The notes under the pieces are model-generated. The model was not told the DNA's origin, searched no databases, and saw only the letters and a list, made by a program, of their open reading frames with translations. Below, in pieces: positions 53,581 through 63,282 of a stretch of 64,000 nucleotides of DNA. The first letter of the stretch is position 1; every line of letters starts with the position of its first letter. Source of the stretch: G025836975 sp048751585 (GTDB lineage Bacteria; Pseudomonadota; Gammaproteobacteria; Burkholderiales; Burkholderiaceae_B); the NCBI RefSeq assembly GCF_048751585.1, contig NZ_JAZHOB010000007.1:248001-312000 (forward strand). The letters are read 5' to 3'. The position numbers and the translations under genes were made by a program.

Positions 53581-53976
53581 TCATCCGGCCGAGTAGGCCA
53601 GCGCAGCCAGGCTTTGAGTGAACCAGCAACCCGCAATGAAAGCCAGCAAGCTAAGGCTGTAGGCCACCAGCGAACAGAACAAGGGCAGCCAATGGCCGCG
53701 CCGAGGCTTGCCGGTGATCAACTGATGAAGCAGGCTGCTTTGCACCGGATAGGACCACAAGAGCCCCAAGGCGGACAAGGCCAACCCCGCCAGGAAAGCG
53801 GCCAGCGGAAAGCGCAGCCACTGCGGATCCAGATCGATCTGCACTATACCCAGCGAGCAGCTTAGAAGCAGCAACACACCCAGCCCATTGGTCCAGGCCA
53901 GAAATTTGAAGCCCAGCACAAGTGCGCCGGCCAGGGTTCGCGAGGCATGAAGCCGGCCGGTTTGATCAATATCCAT
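53581..53976 (-). CDS. Small hypothetical membrane protein
   Basis: 131 residues with three to four hydrophobic helices: ALVLGFKFLAWTNGLGVLLL, LRFPLAAFLAGLALSALGLLW and LVAYSLSLLAFIAGCWFT. A positively charged loop (LITGKPRRGHW) lies before the last helix. No family recognised. It starts just after the terminator of the upstream lipoprotein gene and is separated from pyrB by about 110 bp. Confidence 0.75.
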   Translation of the reverse strand: MDIDQTGRLHASRTLAGALVLGFKFLAWTNGLGVLLLLSCSLGIVQIDLDPQWLRFPLAAFLAGLALSALGLLWSYPVQSSLLHQLITGKPRRGHWLPLFCSLVAYSLSLLAFIAGCWFTQSLAALAYSAG

Positions 53977-53994
53977 ATAATCCTATCAAGCAAA

Positions 53995-54021
53995 AAAACG
54001 GCACCCGCATGGTGCCGTTTT
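53995..54021. terminator. Bidirectional intrinsic terminator after the lipoprotein gene
   Basis: AAAACGGCACC-cgcat-GGTGCCGTTTT: perfect 11-bp arms, 5-nt loop, A and T runs on both sides. It lies 36 bp downstream of the lipoprotein stop on the minus strand. Confidence 0.9.
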
Positions 54022-54057
54022 GAAATTCAAGCTATGCGCACGGAATGGACCGCAAGG

Positions 54058-54657
54058 CTACTGGGCCGGCGTCCCCGTTGTGGCGGGCATGGATGGATTG
54101 GCTGCCGGAGCGTCATTGGCCTGCACTCCCGCAATCGCGCGAGCGGCGGCCGTGGCATTTTCTTCGGTGCCCACCGCGAAAATAAGGTGTTCCGAGGCGA
54201 CCGGTGCCGTATAGCCTGGGGCAGCCAGCATGGTGCGTCCGACAACCAGCGCCAGGCGCCGGTTGGGGTTCTTGGTCGTGATGTCGGTGACCTTGCGCTT
54301 TCCTTCCTCGTTCAGTTGCAGCGCGAGCAGGCCTTCGCCCTGCTTGCTGGCGCCGGCCTGGACCCCGGTAAGATCGCCCCGCGTAATCACGGGAGCCGGG
54401 TTCACATACAAGGTGCCCGACTGGATCGTGACGGGGGTCCAGCCCGCCTGCTGTGTCGTGTCGGCCAGGTATACCGCGACCGGTGCGCCCTGCTCCTGGG
54501 CTTGGGGCGCCGTTTCGGCCTGCGTCGCGGCAGGCGCCTGGGATTGGGTCTGATCCGGCGCTGTCGCAGCCTTCTTGCCCGGCACCGTCTGGCAGGCGGC
54601 CAGCACCAACAAACTGACGGGCACAAGGGCACGGCCCAGCATACGAGTCGCTTTCAT
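54058..54657 (-). CDS. Lipoprotein with SecD P1-head-like domain
   Basis: 199 residues from the ATG at 54657 (ribosome site GGGGGAAG). A longer frame lacks a signal sequence. Lipobox LVLAAC gives a lipid-modified Cys near residue 21. An Ala/Gln-rich linker (about residues 25-60) is followed by a domain whose pattern resembles the SecD/SecDF periplasmic head: GTLYVNPAPVITRGDLTGVQ, LLALQLNEEGKRKVTDITTK, then NRRLALVVGRTMLAAP. Function unknown; probably envelope-located. A monocistronic unit ended by the terminator at 53995-54021. Confidence 0.8.
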   Translation of the reverse strand: MKATRMLGRALVPVSLLVLAACQTVPGKKAATAPDQTQSQAPAATQAETAPQAQEQGAPVAVYLADTTQQAGWTPVTIQSGTLYVNPAPVITRGDLTGVQAGASKQGEGLLALQLNEEGKRKVTDITTKNPNRRLALVVGRTMLAAPGYTAPVASEHLIFAVGTEENATAAARAIAGVQANDAPAANPSMPATTGTPAQ

Positions 54658-54774
54658 GGAAACTTCCCCCCAACATGATTTATCAACGTTTGAAAAGTTT
54701 AACAGGTAGGTCGATGAAATGACGTCAATATCTGTCAATTTGTTTGAACACGTGCCCGCCGTCCAAGTTTTGAT

Positions 54775-56952
54775 TCACCGGGGCGTCGCGCCGCGCACTT
54801 CCACACGCACCGCGTCCAGCACATTTCCCTCGGCGTCCAGCAACTCTATGCGATGCCGGCCCGGCCATGGAGCCCAGTCCAGTTCGCCGCCGCGTCCCAG
54901 CATGCGGCCGTCGATCCGCCAGGATACGTCCCGCGCGGTGACGGCGGCGACGCTCTTTGCCCGCAAGGCGCTGAGCTGACGGTCCGGCGGTATGTCCGGA
55001 TCGAGAGCGAAGATGACGCCGTCGGCAGGCGCGGCGATACGCGCGACGCCCTGGCCGCGCGGCACAAAGTCCTGCGCCAGATGAACGCGGCGGACAATGG
55101 TATCGCCCGCAAAAGCCTCCAGGCGCGCTGGCTCGAGCTCGTTGTCGAACACGACCTGGACTTGCGCCACGTCGTCGGGCCTGGGCGCCTGCGCGCTGGG
55201 CCGGCGGCGATGAAGATAAGACATGATGTCGTGCCAGACCGGACCGGCGCCCGACACGCCCGACACGTCGCGCATGCTGGCCCCTCCGCTGTTTCCCACC
55301 CATACCCCCACGGTGTAATCCCGCGACCAGCCCATGCACCAGTTGTCGCGCATGTCCTTGCTGGTGCCGGTTTTCACGGCGGTCCAGAACGGCGTGGACA
55401 ATGGGCTGTCAAAGCCGAAAGTGCGCGCCCGCGCCTGCCGGTCGGAGAGCACGTCGCCAATGATCCAGGCCGCCGCCTCGGACAGGATGCGCCGCGGCGG
55501 CGCACCCTGCTCATCAAGCAGATACCGGGGCGGCGAATAAAGCCCGCCGCCCGCCAATGCGCGATAGGCATTGGTCAGGGATAACAGCGTAACGTCCGCG
55601 CTTCCCAGTGCAAGGCTGTAGCCGTAAAAATCGCCGCTCTGGTCCAGCGGCAAGCCCAGGCGAACCAGGAGCCGCGCAAAGGCATCGGGTGAAGTCATCA
55701 ACAAAACCCGCAAGGCCGGAATATTCAACGAGGAGGCCAGCGCCGTGCGCGCGCTGACCCACCCCGAAAATCGCTTGTCGTAGTTCTGCGGAATATACAA
55801 TCCGTTTCCTGTCGGGATGTCCAAGGGACTGTCGTTCAGCAAGGACGCCATGGTTAGGCGCTGCTGTCCGATCGCCTGCGCATACAGGAAAGGCTTGAGC
55901 GTGGAGCCGGCCTGGCGCAGCGCCCGCGCATGATCCACGCGCGCCGCCGCCGATAAATCACCCGACGAACCCACATAGGCCAGTATTTGTCCCGAGCGAT
56001 TGTCCTGCACCACCACGGCGGCATCGCGCACATTGTCCATGCCCAAGGCGCGCAGGTGCCGCCCTATGCTTTCCACGACGAAGCGTTGCAAACCCGCGTC
56101 CAGTGTTGTTTGCACCGTTTTCGGAGCCGGGCCTTCGCTGTGCGATTGCGCCAGGGCCAGCCGCGCATAATGCGCGGCCTGGCTGGAGCGGTCGGCCCAG
56201 GGACCAGACTTGCGTGCCAGAATGCGGCGCGTGTACCCGGCCAGATCCCGGCAATCGTCGGGCGCCCCCATATCGGCCAGCAAGGCGCAGGCGCGCCGCG
56301 CAACAATCTGTGCGGACGCATTCGGGCCGCGCAGCAAAGCGGCAGCCAATGCGGACTCGCGCGCATCCAGTCCACTGGGATGCTTGCGGAACAAGACGCG
56401 GGAAACCGCATCGACTCCGATCAGCTCGCCGCGAAATGCCGCCAGGTTCAAATAGGCTTCCAGTATCCGGGGCTTGCTCCATTGCTCCTCCAGACGGCGC
56501 GCTTCGATGGCCTGGTCGATCTTCTGCATGATGCCGCGCCCTTGCGGACCGCGCTGAAAGCGCTCATCGATCAAGCCCAGCAATTGCATGCTGAGCGTCG
56601 AGGCGCCCCGCCGCCGTTCATGCGCGAGCGTGTCCCAGGCCGCGGCGGCCATCGCCCGCCAATCGACACCCGCATGCGTGTAAAACCGTTTGTCCTCGGA
56701 CAGGATGACGGCCCGCTGGAATGCGATCGACATGTCTTCCAATGCAATCCAGTCACCGCGCCGCGCCTGAAAATCAAAACGGACACGTTCCAATAGCTGC
56801 CCCGAACGATCCAGCACCAGCACATCCGACGACTGCGCATCCGCCTTGACTTGGTCGTAGGAAGGCAGCGCGATGGCGGCCTTCGGCAGCGCCAACATTG
56901 CAAAGGCCAATCCGAAGAACAGGCATGCGGACAGCCGTCTTGACGTGCACAT
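54775..56952 (-). CDS. pbpC: Penicillin-binding protein 1C
   Basis: 725 residues. N-terminal membrane anchor, then glycosyltransferase domain with catalytic Glu86 in ILSEDKRFYTHAGVD. The transpeptidase has Ser350 in RQAGSTLKPF, SSLN, and VKTGTSKDM. C-terminal BiPBP_C domain (about residues 640-725). Bifunctional peptidoglycan synthase-like protein. It follows the alpha-2-macroglobulin gene by 3 bp, the classic yfhM-pbpC pairing, in which the trap protein and the wall enzyme may cooperate at sites of envelope breach. Confidence 0.95.
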   Translation of the reverse strand: MCTSRRLSACLFFGLAFAMLALPKAAIALPSYDQVKADAQSSDVLVLDRSGQLLERVRFDFQARRGDWIALEDMSIAFQRAVILSEDKRFYTHAGVDWRAMAAAAWDTLAHERRRGASTLSMQLLGLIDERFQRGPQGRGIMQKIDQAIEARRLEEQWSKPRILEAYLNLAAFRGELIGVDAVSRVLFRKHPSGLDARESALAAALLRGPNASAQIVARRACALLADMGAPDDCRDLAGYTRRILARKSGPWADRSSQAAHYARLALAQSHSEGPAPKTVQTTLDAGLQRFVVESIGRHLRALGMDNVRDAAVVVQDNRSGQILAYVGSSGDLSAAARVDHARALRQAGSTLKPFLYAQAIGQQRLTMASLLNDSPLDIPTGNGLYIPQNYDKRFSGWVSARTALASSLNIPALRVLLMTSPDAFARLLVRLGLPLDQSGDFYGYSLALGSADVTLLSLTNAYRALAGGGLYSPPRYLLDEQGAPPRRILSEAAAWIIGDVLSDRQARARTFGFDSPLSTPFWTAVKTGTSKDMRDNWCMGWSRDYTVGVWVGNSGGASMRDVSGVSGAGPVWHDIMSYLHRRRPSAQAPRPDDVAQVQVVFDNELEPARLEAFAGDTIVRRVHLAQDFVPRGQGVARIAAPADGVIFALDPDIPPDRQLSALRAKSVAAVTARDVSWRIDGRMLGRGGELDWAPWPGRHRIELLDAEGNVLDAVRVEVRGATPR

Positions 56953-56955
56953 GCC

Positions 56956-59900
56956 CTACTCCGCCCCCGCTCCGTCCCGCACCTCGAACTGGCCCGGATG
57001 AGGCAGCTCGCCGTACACGTCGGGCTGGTACATGGCCTCGATGCGGGTGGCCGGCAGGCTGAAGCTTCCCGCCGTGTTCAATCGCACGACATAGCGGATC
57101 GTTGTTGTTCCCGCCGGCAGGTAATCGTAATAAGCGCGATACGCCTCGAAGCTGCGCTCAACGAAGGACGGCGTATAACCCCCGTCCTTCAATGGTTCGC
57201 CAGCCTGCGCCGCTATGCTGGAATCCCGTCCCAGTCCGCTGCCCAGTATCGTTGCGCCGGCTGGAATGGGATCGCTCAACACGGCCCAGGTGGTGGGCGC
57301 CCTGGCCTGGATGGTCAGCGTCACTCGATACACGTCGCCACGCGACCACTCCGACGACACAGCCTGGGATACCGGCTCGATGCGGCGCTGGATTTCATAA
57401 CCGGACGAAACCGCCACCGATGCCGGCACGGCAGCCAATGCGCGCAGCGTCACCCACGGCCGTCCCGGACCTTGCTGGTCCAGCACCAAGGTATCGGCCG
57501 TTGCCGACGTCCAGGGTTGCAGGAAGTCCAGGATCTTGACGCCAGCCGCAGAATCGGCCCCTTGCCAATCAAGATCGTGCGTGCCGCTGCCCGATGTCAA
57601 CCGCAGCCGCCCGGAAACGGCCACATTCTCTTCGTGCCGGGCAAATTTTTCCATGGCAAGGCTGCCCAACAGATTGGCCGTGGTCGTAGGCCATGCGCCC
57701 CGGCGTTGCATGCCCAGCAGGCCTTGCGCCATCCGGGGTAGCTCATTGCGCCATTCGGGCTGCCCCGCGGCGAGCAGAATCAGCTTGGCCAGGTTCGACT
57801 CGCGGCCGCTCATCAGCCACCAGCTATCGTTCAGCGTGTCCTCGCCGAATGTCAGTTGGGTACCGCTCTCCATCATGCGTGATCGCAGTATCTGGCGAGC
57901 CTGCGCCATCTTCTCCTGCTTGCCGGAGATACCCGGCACGCGTTGAAGAAGGGCCAGCCAATCGATCACCGCCGAGGTCGGCCAGCGATCCGGCGCAATG
58001 GCAATGCTGCCCAGCATGCGCGCCTGAACCAACCCATAGCGCGACAAGGCCTCCAGGGCCAGCAGCTTGCGCACGTCCAGATCGCGTGCGGGAGCCCAGC
58101 GGTTACGGACCAGCTTGCCTTGCGCAAACGCCAGCAGACCGCGCGTCATGGATGCGCGAACCGCCGCAGGAATCGCGTACGGCAAGCCAATCTCCTGGGC
58201 CTCGTGGCTGACGGCCAGCAAATAGGCGGTCAACACCTCGCTGCCTTGCGCCGCCCCGGGAAAATAAGCAGCCAGTCCATCCTCGTCCAGATAGGTGGGC
58301 AGCCGGCGCATCAGGTCTTGCCATTGCGCAATGTCGCGCAAGCCTATTGCCTTGGAGCCCAGCTGTTCCAGGCAGGTGTAGGGGTAGGCGGAGAACCACT
58401 CGCGCACGCCCGGCAGTCCGCCCGCCAGCGACGATTGCGCATGCACTTGCACGCCGCCGCGCGGCACGCCATTGGCGTCCGTCAGCGCGCCTTTGGGCGC
58501 CGCGACCGGCAGGCTTATTGGTCCCGCGGCCGGATCCAACGCAATCAGACTGGCCTGACGCGTCCTGATCGGCACGGCGGGCAGCAGCGTCTGCTTGAAC
58601 GCCAGCGCATCACTGGCCCGGCTGCCTGTGCCATCCGTGCCTTGCGCTTCGACGCGCCAATCCAACAGCGCCGGCCCATCCAGCAGATTGCCTTCGGGCG
58701 CCTGGACATCCCAGCTCAGCGCGCGGGCGGCCCCGGGGGCCAGCTCCACATCTTGCGGCGCCAGCGCTTCCGGCGCCACCCCCTTGCCGGTATAGCCTGC
58801 CGCCACCCGGATCCGCATGGGGCTGGCCGTGGAGTTGCGCGCCGTCACCATGGCCTGATAACGGTCCCCTTCACGAACCAGCGTGGGCAGGCCGGATATC
58901 AGCTGCAGGTCCTGCGTGCTGGCAATGCTTGCGTATCCCGTACCGAAGCGTTCCGCGCCGTAATCGGCAACGGCCACCAGCTTGTAGCGCGTAATGGCAT
59001 CATCAAGCGGGACAGTCAGCGTGGCCCTGCCCTGTTCATCGAGCTCCACCGCCGGCGCCCACAGCAGCAGCGTATCCAGCAATTCGCGCGTGGGGCTCTT
59101 GCCCCCACCCCCGCCGGCCGGCAAAGCCTTGCGCCCATAGTGCCGGCGACCCACGACCTGCATCTGGGCCGTGGCGGTTTCGACGCCGTAGCTGCGCAAC
59201 TGCCGCAACGCCGAAAGCAGATCCCAGCTATCGTTGGGAGCCAGCTCCAGCAAGGCCTGATCGACGGCCGCGAAGGCAACCGTGCCATGCGCCGCCGGCT
59301 TGCCGTCGGGCGTTTTTACCTCCACGGTCACGGTGGCCCGTTCGCGCACCTGATAGGTCGGCTTGTCGGCACTTACCTTGACATCCAGGCGATCGCTTTC
59401 GTCGGACACCCGGATCTCGGCCAAGCCGTAACGGAACGACGGTTTCGATAGATCGATGAAAGACGTCGGCGCCGCATAGTTTTTCCGGGCATCGGCAAAA
59501 GCGCCGTACCAGGATTGGGGCCGCTGCCAGCCCCAGGTAAAGAAGGAATACCACGGCACCTCGCGCAGGCGCCCGCGCAGGGCCAGTACCGACACATAAA
59601 CATTGGGTCCCCAGTCCGCCTCGATCGGGATGTTGATCGTGGGGTCGCTGCCGTCCAGTTCGACGACCTGCGTCTTCAGCACGCCTTCACGCTCCACGGC
59701 CACCAGGGCGGTGGCGTGGCGGAACGGCATGCGCACCTGGAGCCTTGCGGTTTCCCCCGGCTTCCAGTTCTTGCGCTCGGGGATGATATCCATCCTGTCG
59801 TCGTTCTCGCCGCCAAACCACAGCTCGCCGGCACCCGTCGCCCATACGGTCGATTCGGCCGTCGAGGCGCGGCCTTGGTCATCGCTGGCTGTGGCGCGCA

Positions 59901-62898
59901 ACTGGATGGCGCCGCCTTCCTTCAGCTCTATCGAACACGCCAGCACACCGTCCGCCCCGGTCTTGCCCTGGCACACCGTACCCAGGTCGCGAACCCGAAC
60001 ATGATTGTCGTAGCTGTAGAAGCCGCCCACCATGCGCTTGCGGGTGGAATAAGTGCTGCGCGCAAACGCCGTGATTGTCATTGGGACCCCCGCTTGCGGC
60101 GTCCCAGCGGTCGACAGGGCCAGGCCATGCACCGGTGTGGCCGCGCCCGCCGCCACCCAATTGCCCGCGCGTATACCCGCCTGGACAGCGGCCGGCCACA
60201 CGGGCACCGACTGTGCCAAGGTCTGGATTTGTCCATTCGGATCCGCGAAGCTTGCCTCGAACAGCAGCTCGCCGGGACGTTTGAACGCCGGCAGGCTGTC
60301 TATCTTCAGCCGCCCTCCGCCTTGCGCATCCAATACCAGCGGTTTCTTGTCCAGGAAAAGCGCCTGTTGCTCGTGGCCCACGGCCTCCGCCTCGTCGCCT
60401 GACGAATCGCTGCCGCGCTCTTCGGGCGGGTCGAAAGAATAGTCCTCGTAGCCCGCGAAACGCACCGAGCGATCGCGCAGCACGCCTGAAACCCGCAAGG
60501 GCAAATCGCCGGCGGGGCCGCCTGACACATAGGCGATCTGCACATCGGCATCCACGCTGGCCGGCGCAACCAATGGGCCGCTGCCCGTCTTGTCGATGAT
60601 TTTCAGATTGCCGCTCAATAAGGGAAGCTTGAACTCCTCTACCCGAAACTGGCTGCTGCCGTACCAACCGCCCTGCTCATCGACCAGCGTGACGGAATAC
60701 ACGCCCAGCCTGGCCGTTTTCGGTATCGCAAAACCGCTGGCCGCCGAAAGGCCGCCTGAAGGCGTCTTCTTCCAGGAAACCGCCTGTTCGTAACGCTGGT
60801 CAGACCCCTGATGCTCGATCAGAAGCTTGCCTGGCATGTCGGAAATGCTGGCCGGCAGCGCCAGCCCGTCCCGGGTCTGGATGCGTGCAAAATGCTTCAT
60901 GGACACCGTTTCGCCGGCCCGCAACAGTGTGCGATCAAACACCGTGTGCGTGGCAATCGACGGGGTGGGACTTGTGTCGACCGGCACATTGAAACGCCAC
61001 GACTCTATGCCGCGGTTCCAGTCCGAAAATACAAAAGAGAAATCGGCCTTGCCGCGCGCCAGCGGATGATGGTCCGCTATCCGCGCCGAGGCGTAGAGCC
61101 CGTTCAGTCCCGTATCCTCGCAATAATCCGGCGCATCCAGCCGCCCGCGGTGATGCCAGATGCCGTCGGAGCCGGTCTTGCCTTGCGCCAGCACGGTGCC
61201 GGAACAGCTCAACACGGCAATGGCCGCATCGGGCACCACCCTGCCATCATCCAGCGTCGTCACCCAGACCAGGACATCGTCCCGGCCTGTCTTGATATGC
61301 ACGCCCAGATTGGTCAGCAGAGCTGTGCTGCGCACATACATCGGTTCGGCGGAGGCCAGCAGCGACTGCCCCAGGCGCGCCGACTCGATCTCCAGAACAT
61401 GAAAGCCAGGCTCCGTCAAAGGCACGCCTATGACTTCGAAAGGCCGCGGATTCTCGCCGTTCATACCCGGCAGGGTCAGCTTGCGGACCGCCTGCATGCC
61501 TTGCAGCGCGGAGAAACCGCGCGCATCCAGGCGGGGCTTATCTTCCTGGCGAGGCGCGCGATCGGCCATGATGTCCTTCAACTGGTTCGCCGTCCAACGC
61601 CCATCCTCCAGGCGCCGGACCCGGGCATACCAGCGCAGGACCTCCTTATCGTCCTGCGTTGCATAGTCGCTGACCTTGCCGGCCGACACGGCCAAGTCCT
61701 TGGTGCTGAGCGACGCCTCGACATTGCGCAAGGTCAGGGGCACGCTGGCCGGCGCATCCGTTTCGCTGCCATCCGGCGGCAAATGCGCGAAACGCTCTAT
61801 CACGCCAAATGGCGCGGCCGCGAATTTGGCCAAAGGCGGAAAAGCCGCCGTCTGTATGGCCAAAGGAAATTGATCCGCATTGGCCAGCTCGCGCCCCGCA
61901 TCATCCTTCAGGCCTTCCGGAAGGATGAGCGATAAGGCGGAGAGTTCAGGGAAAGGGCCTTCGAACCGCACACGCGTCAGGCCCCCTTGATAGCCATTGT
62001 CGTCGATGGAAGGCTCGCGTTCGCCCGACGGCGCGGCCAGTCGTATCTTCCTGGCATCGTCGCGCGCTATCGGCGCCGAGAACTCCAGCGACAAAGCCGA
62101 TACCGGCGTGCAAGGCATGCTGGAATTTTCACGCAGGCAGCTAAAGCTGGCCTTGAACGGCGCGCGCACCGTGTAATCAAAGACCTCCGCCTTGACGCTG
62201 GCCACCGCCGGGCGGTCCGAGCCCGCCGGCGTCGCCACCCCCGGACCCACGCTAAGCTGCACCCGGGCCTGCGCGGGAAGGCGGCGCTTGCATTGCAGCA
62301 ACTGCGTGGCCGGCGTGTCCCACTCGTCACTCATCGAATAATAGACAGCCTTCAGGATGTCGCGGCGCGCCTCGCCCGAAATTTGCCTGACCGGTACGGC
62401 CTCGCCCATCCCTTCGACCAGGCAGCGCGAATTGGCGACCAGGCTGTCGGCGTCCACTTTGCCGTTGAATCGCAAGACGAAGACCTGATCCTCGGCTATG
62501 GTCTTATCGTAAGGATGCGAAGTCCCTATTACCGGCCCGCCGGTCTGGAACGAAAAACTCGTCTTGCCGGCAACCGTCTCGTTCGCCAGGCTGCGAAAGG
62601 ACGAACGCAGCGTGGCTTTGCAATGTACCCCCGGACCAGGCGCCTCGTTGAACACATAGGTCCAGCGCTTGGCATCCAGCCAGCGGCCCTGTCCCTTTAC
62701 AGCGGGATCATCGCAGACAACATCCATCGGAGGGGCTGCCTGCCCATCGCCGAAAGCAATAACAGCCGTATCGAAGGCAAGCTTGACGCTTTCAACCTTG
62801 GACACCGTGCCTTGCGGCGTGAACTGGCTGATCTTGACCGCCCAGGCGGGAGACAAACACACTATCGATGCTAAAACTACTGCTGTTATCCTGAACAC
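56956..62898 (-). CDS. Bacterial alpha-2-macroglobulin (thioester protease trap)
   Basis: 1980 residues from the GTG at 62898, chosen because GGAGAGG lies just upstream and the product then starts with a clean signal peptide (FRITAVVLASIVCLSPAWA). A GTG at 62928 would add ten residues ahead of it. MG-type domains fill the N-terminal half (bait and macroglobulin repeats); the thioester motif YTCLEQ has Cys at about residue 1509. The signal peptide has no lipobox, so the protein is probably periplasmic and soluble rather than lipid-anchored as in E. coli YfhM. Cotranscribed with pbpC. Confidence 0.95.
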   Translation of the reverse strand: MFRITAVVLASIVCLSPAWAVKISQFTPQGTVSKVESVKLAFDTAVIAFGDGQAAPPMDVVCDDPAVKGQGRWLDAKRWTYVFNEAPGPGVHCKATLRSSFRSLANETVAGKTSFSFQTGGPVIGTSHPYDKTIAEDQVFVLRFNGKVDADSLVANSRCLVEGMGEAVPVRQISGEARRDILKAVYYSMSDEWDTPATQLLQCKRRLPAQARVQLSVGPGVATPAGSDRPAVASVKAEVFDYTVRAPFKASFSCLRENSSMPCTPVSALSLEFSAPIARDDARKIRLAAPSGEREPSIDDNGYQGGLTRVRFEGPFPELSALSLILPEGLKDDAGRELANADQFPLAIQTAAFPPLAKFAAAPFGVIERFAHLPPDGSETDAPASVPLTLRNVEASLSTKDLAVSAGKVSDYATQDDKEVLRWYARVRRLEDGRWTANQLKDIMADRAPRQEDKPRLDARGFSALQGMQAVRKLTLPGMNGENPRPFEVIGVPLTEPGFHVLEIESARLGQSLLASAEPMYVRSTALLTNLGVHIKTGRDDVLVWVTTLDDGRVVPDAAIAVLSCSGTVLAQGKTGSDGIWHHRGRLDAPDYCEDTGLNGLYASARIADHHPLARGKADFSFVFSDWNRGIESWRFNVPVDTSPTPSIATHTVFDRTLLRAGETVSMKHFARIQTRDGLALPASISDMPGKLLIEHQGSDQRYEQAVSWKKTPSGGLSAASGFAIPKTARLGVYSVTLVDEQGGWYGSSQFRVEEFKLPLLSGNLKIIDKTGSGPLVAPASVDADVQIAYVSGGPAGDLPLRVSGVLRDRSVRFAGYEDYSFDPPEERGSDSSGDEAEAVGHEQQALFLDKKPLVLDAQGGGRLKIDSLPAFKRPGELLFEASFADPNGQIQTLAQSVPVWPAAVQAGIRAGNWVAAGAATPVHGLALSTAGTPQAGVPMTITAFARSTYSTRKRMVGGFYSYDNHVRVRDLGTVCQGKTGADGVLACSIELKEGGAIQLRATASDDQGRASTAESTVWATGAGELWFGGENDDRMDIIPERKNWKPGETARLQVRMPFRHATALVAVEREGVLKTQVVELDGSDPTINIPIEADWGPNVYVSVLALRGRLREVPWYSFFTWGWQRPQSWYGAFADARKNYAAPTSFIDLSKPSFRYGLAEIRVSDESDRLDVKVSADKPTYQVRERATVTVEVKTPDGKPAAHGTVAFAAVDQALLELAPNDSWDLLSALRQLRSYGVETATAQMQVVGRRHYGRKALPAGGGGGKSPTRELLDTLLLWAPAVELDEQGRATLTVPLDDAITRYKLVAVADYGAERFGTGYASIASTQDLQLISGLPTLVREGDRYQAMVTARNSTASPMRIRVAAGYTGKGVAPEALAPQDVELAPGAARALSWDVQAPEGNLLDGPALLDWRVEAQGTDGTGSRASDALAFKQTLLPAVPIRTRQASLIALDPAAGPISLPVAAPKGALTDANGVPRGGVQVHAQSSLAGGLPGVREWFSAYPYTCLEQLGSKAIGLRDIAQWQDLMRRLPTYLDEDGLAAYFPGAAQGSEVLTAYLLAVSHEAQEIGLPYAIPAAVRASMTRGLLAFAQGKLVRNRWAPARDLDVRKLLALEALSRYGLVQARMLGSIAIAPDRWPTSAVIDWLALLQRVPGISGKQEKMAQARQILRSRMMESGTQLTFGEDTLNDSWWLMSGRESNLAKLILLAAGQPEWRNELPRMAQGLLGMQRRGAWPTTTANLLGSLAMEKFARHEENVAVSGRLRLTSGSGTHDLDWQGADSAAGVKILDFLQPWTSATADTLVLDQQGPGRPWVTLRALAAVPASVAVSSGYEIQRRIEPVSQAVSSEWSRGDVYRVTLTIQARAPTTWAVLSDPIPAGATILGSGLGRDSSIAAQAGEPLKDGGYTPSFVERSFEAYRAYYDYLPAGTTTIRYVVRLNTAGSFSLPATRIEAMYQPDVYGELPHPGQFEVRDGAGAE

Positions 62899-63066
62899 GC
62901 TGGCCTCTCCAACCCGGTTTTCGGCCACGATAGCATTCTTCGGTTAAGGCGTCAGCAGGCCGGAGAAGGCGCAAAACGCTGGCGCCGCATCGCTAGGCAA
63001 GCTTGGACGGTTTATGTAATAATTGCGGGCTATCTGGCGATGTACGCAAAATGCGTCCCCGGATAC

Positions 63067-63145
<79 letters not shown>

Positions 63146-63282
63146 GATTTAAAGCCTTGATTCATCAGGGTTTACACAAACAGCGTCCTATAAATTAAAT
63201 TGAATTTATAGGATTTTGTGCCAAATCTGTACCAAATTATCATTTTTCACATGATTAAAACCTTCAAGAAAAGGTGTGAAAA
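63146..63282 (+). repeat. AT-rich stretch with hairpin and tandem repeats between tRNA and integrase (attL arm region)
   Basis: A perfect 11-bp inverted repeat TCCTATAAATT/AATTTATAGGA (63186-63196, 63203-63213; 6-nt loop) is followed by TTTT. Next come two tandem 11-bp units TGTGCCAAATC/TGTACCAAATT (63217-63238). Base composition is far more AT-rich than the chromosome to the left. These are plausible integrase arm-type sites or the integrase promoter/operator, with the hairpin also able to end tRNA transcription. Confidence 0.6.

Noticed and set aside
57943..59451. Plus-strand frame of about 500 residues inside the alpha-2-macroglobulin gene
   Set aside because: Antisense shadow in a GC-rich gene; no ribosome site and no recognisable domain.
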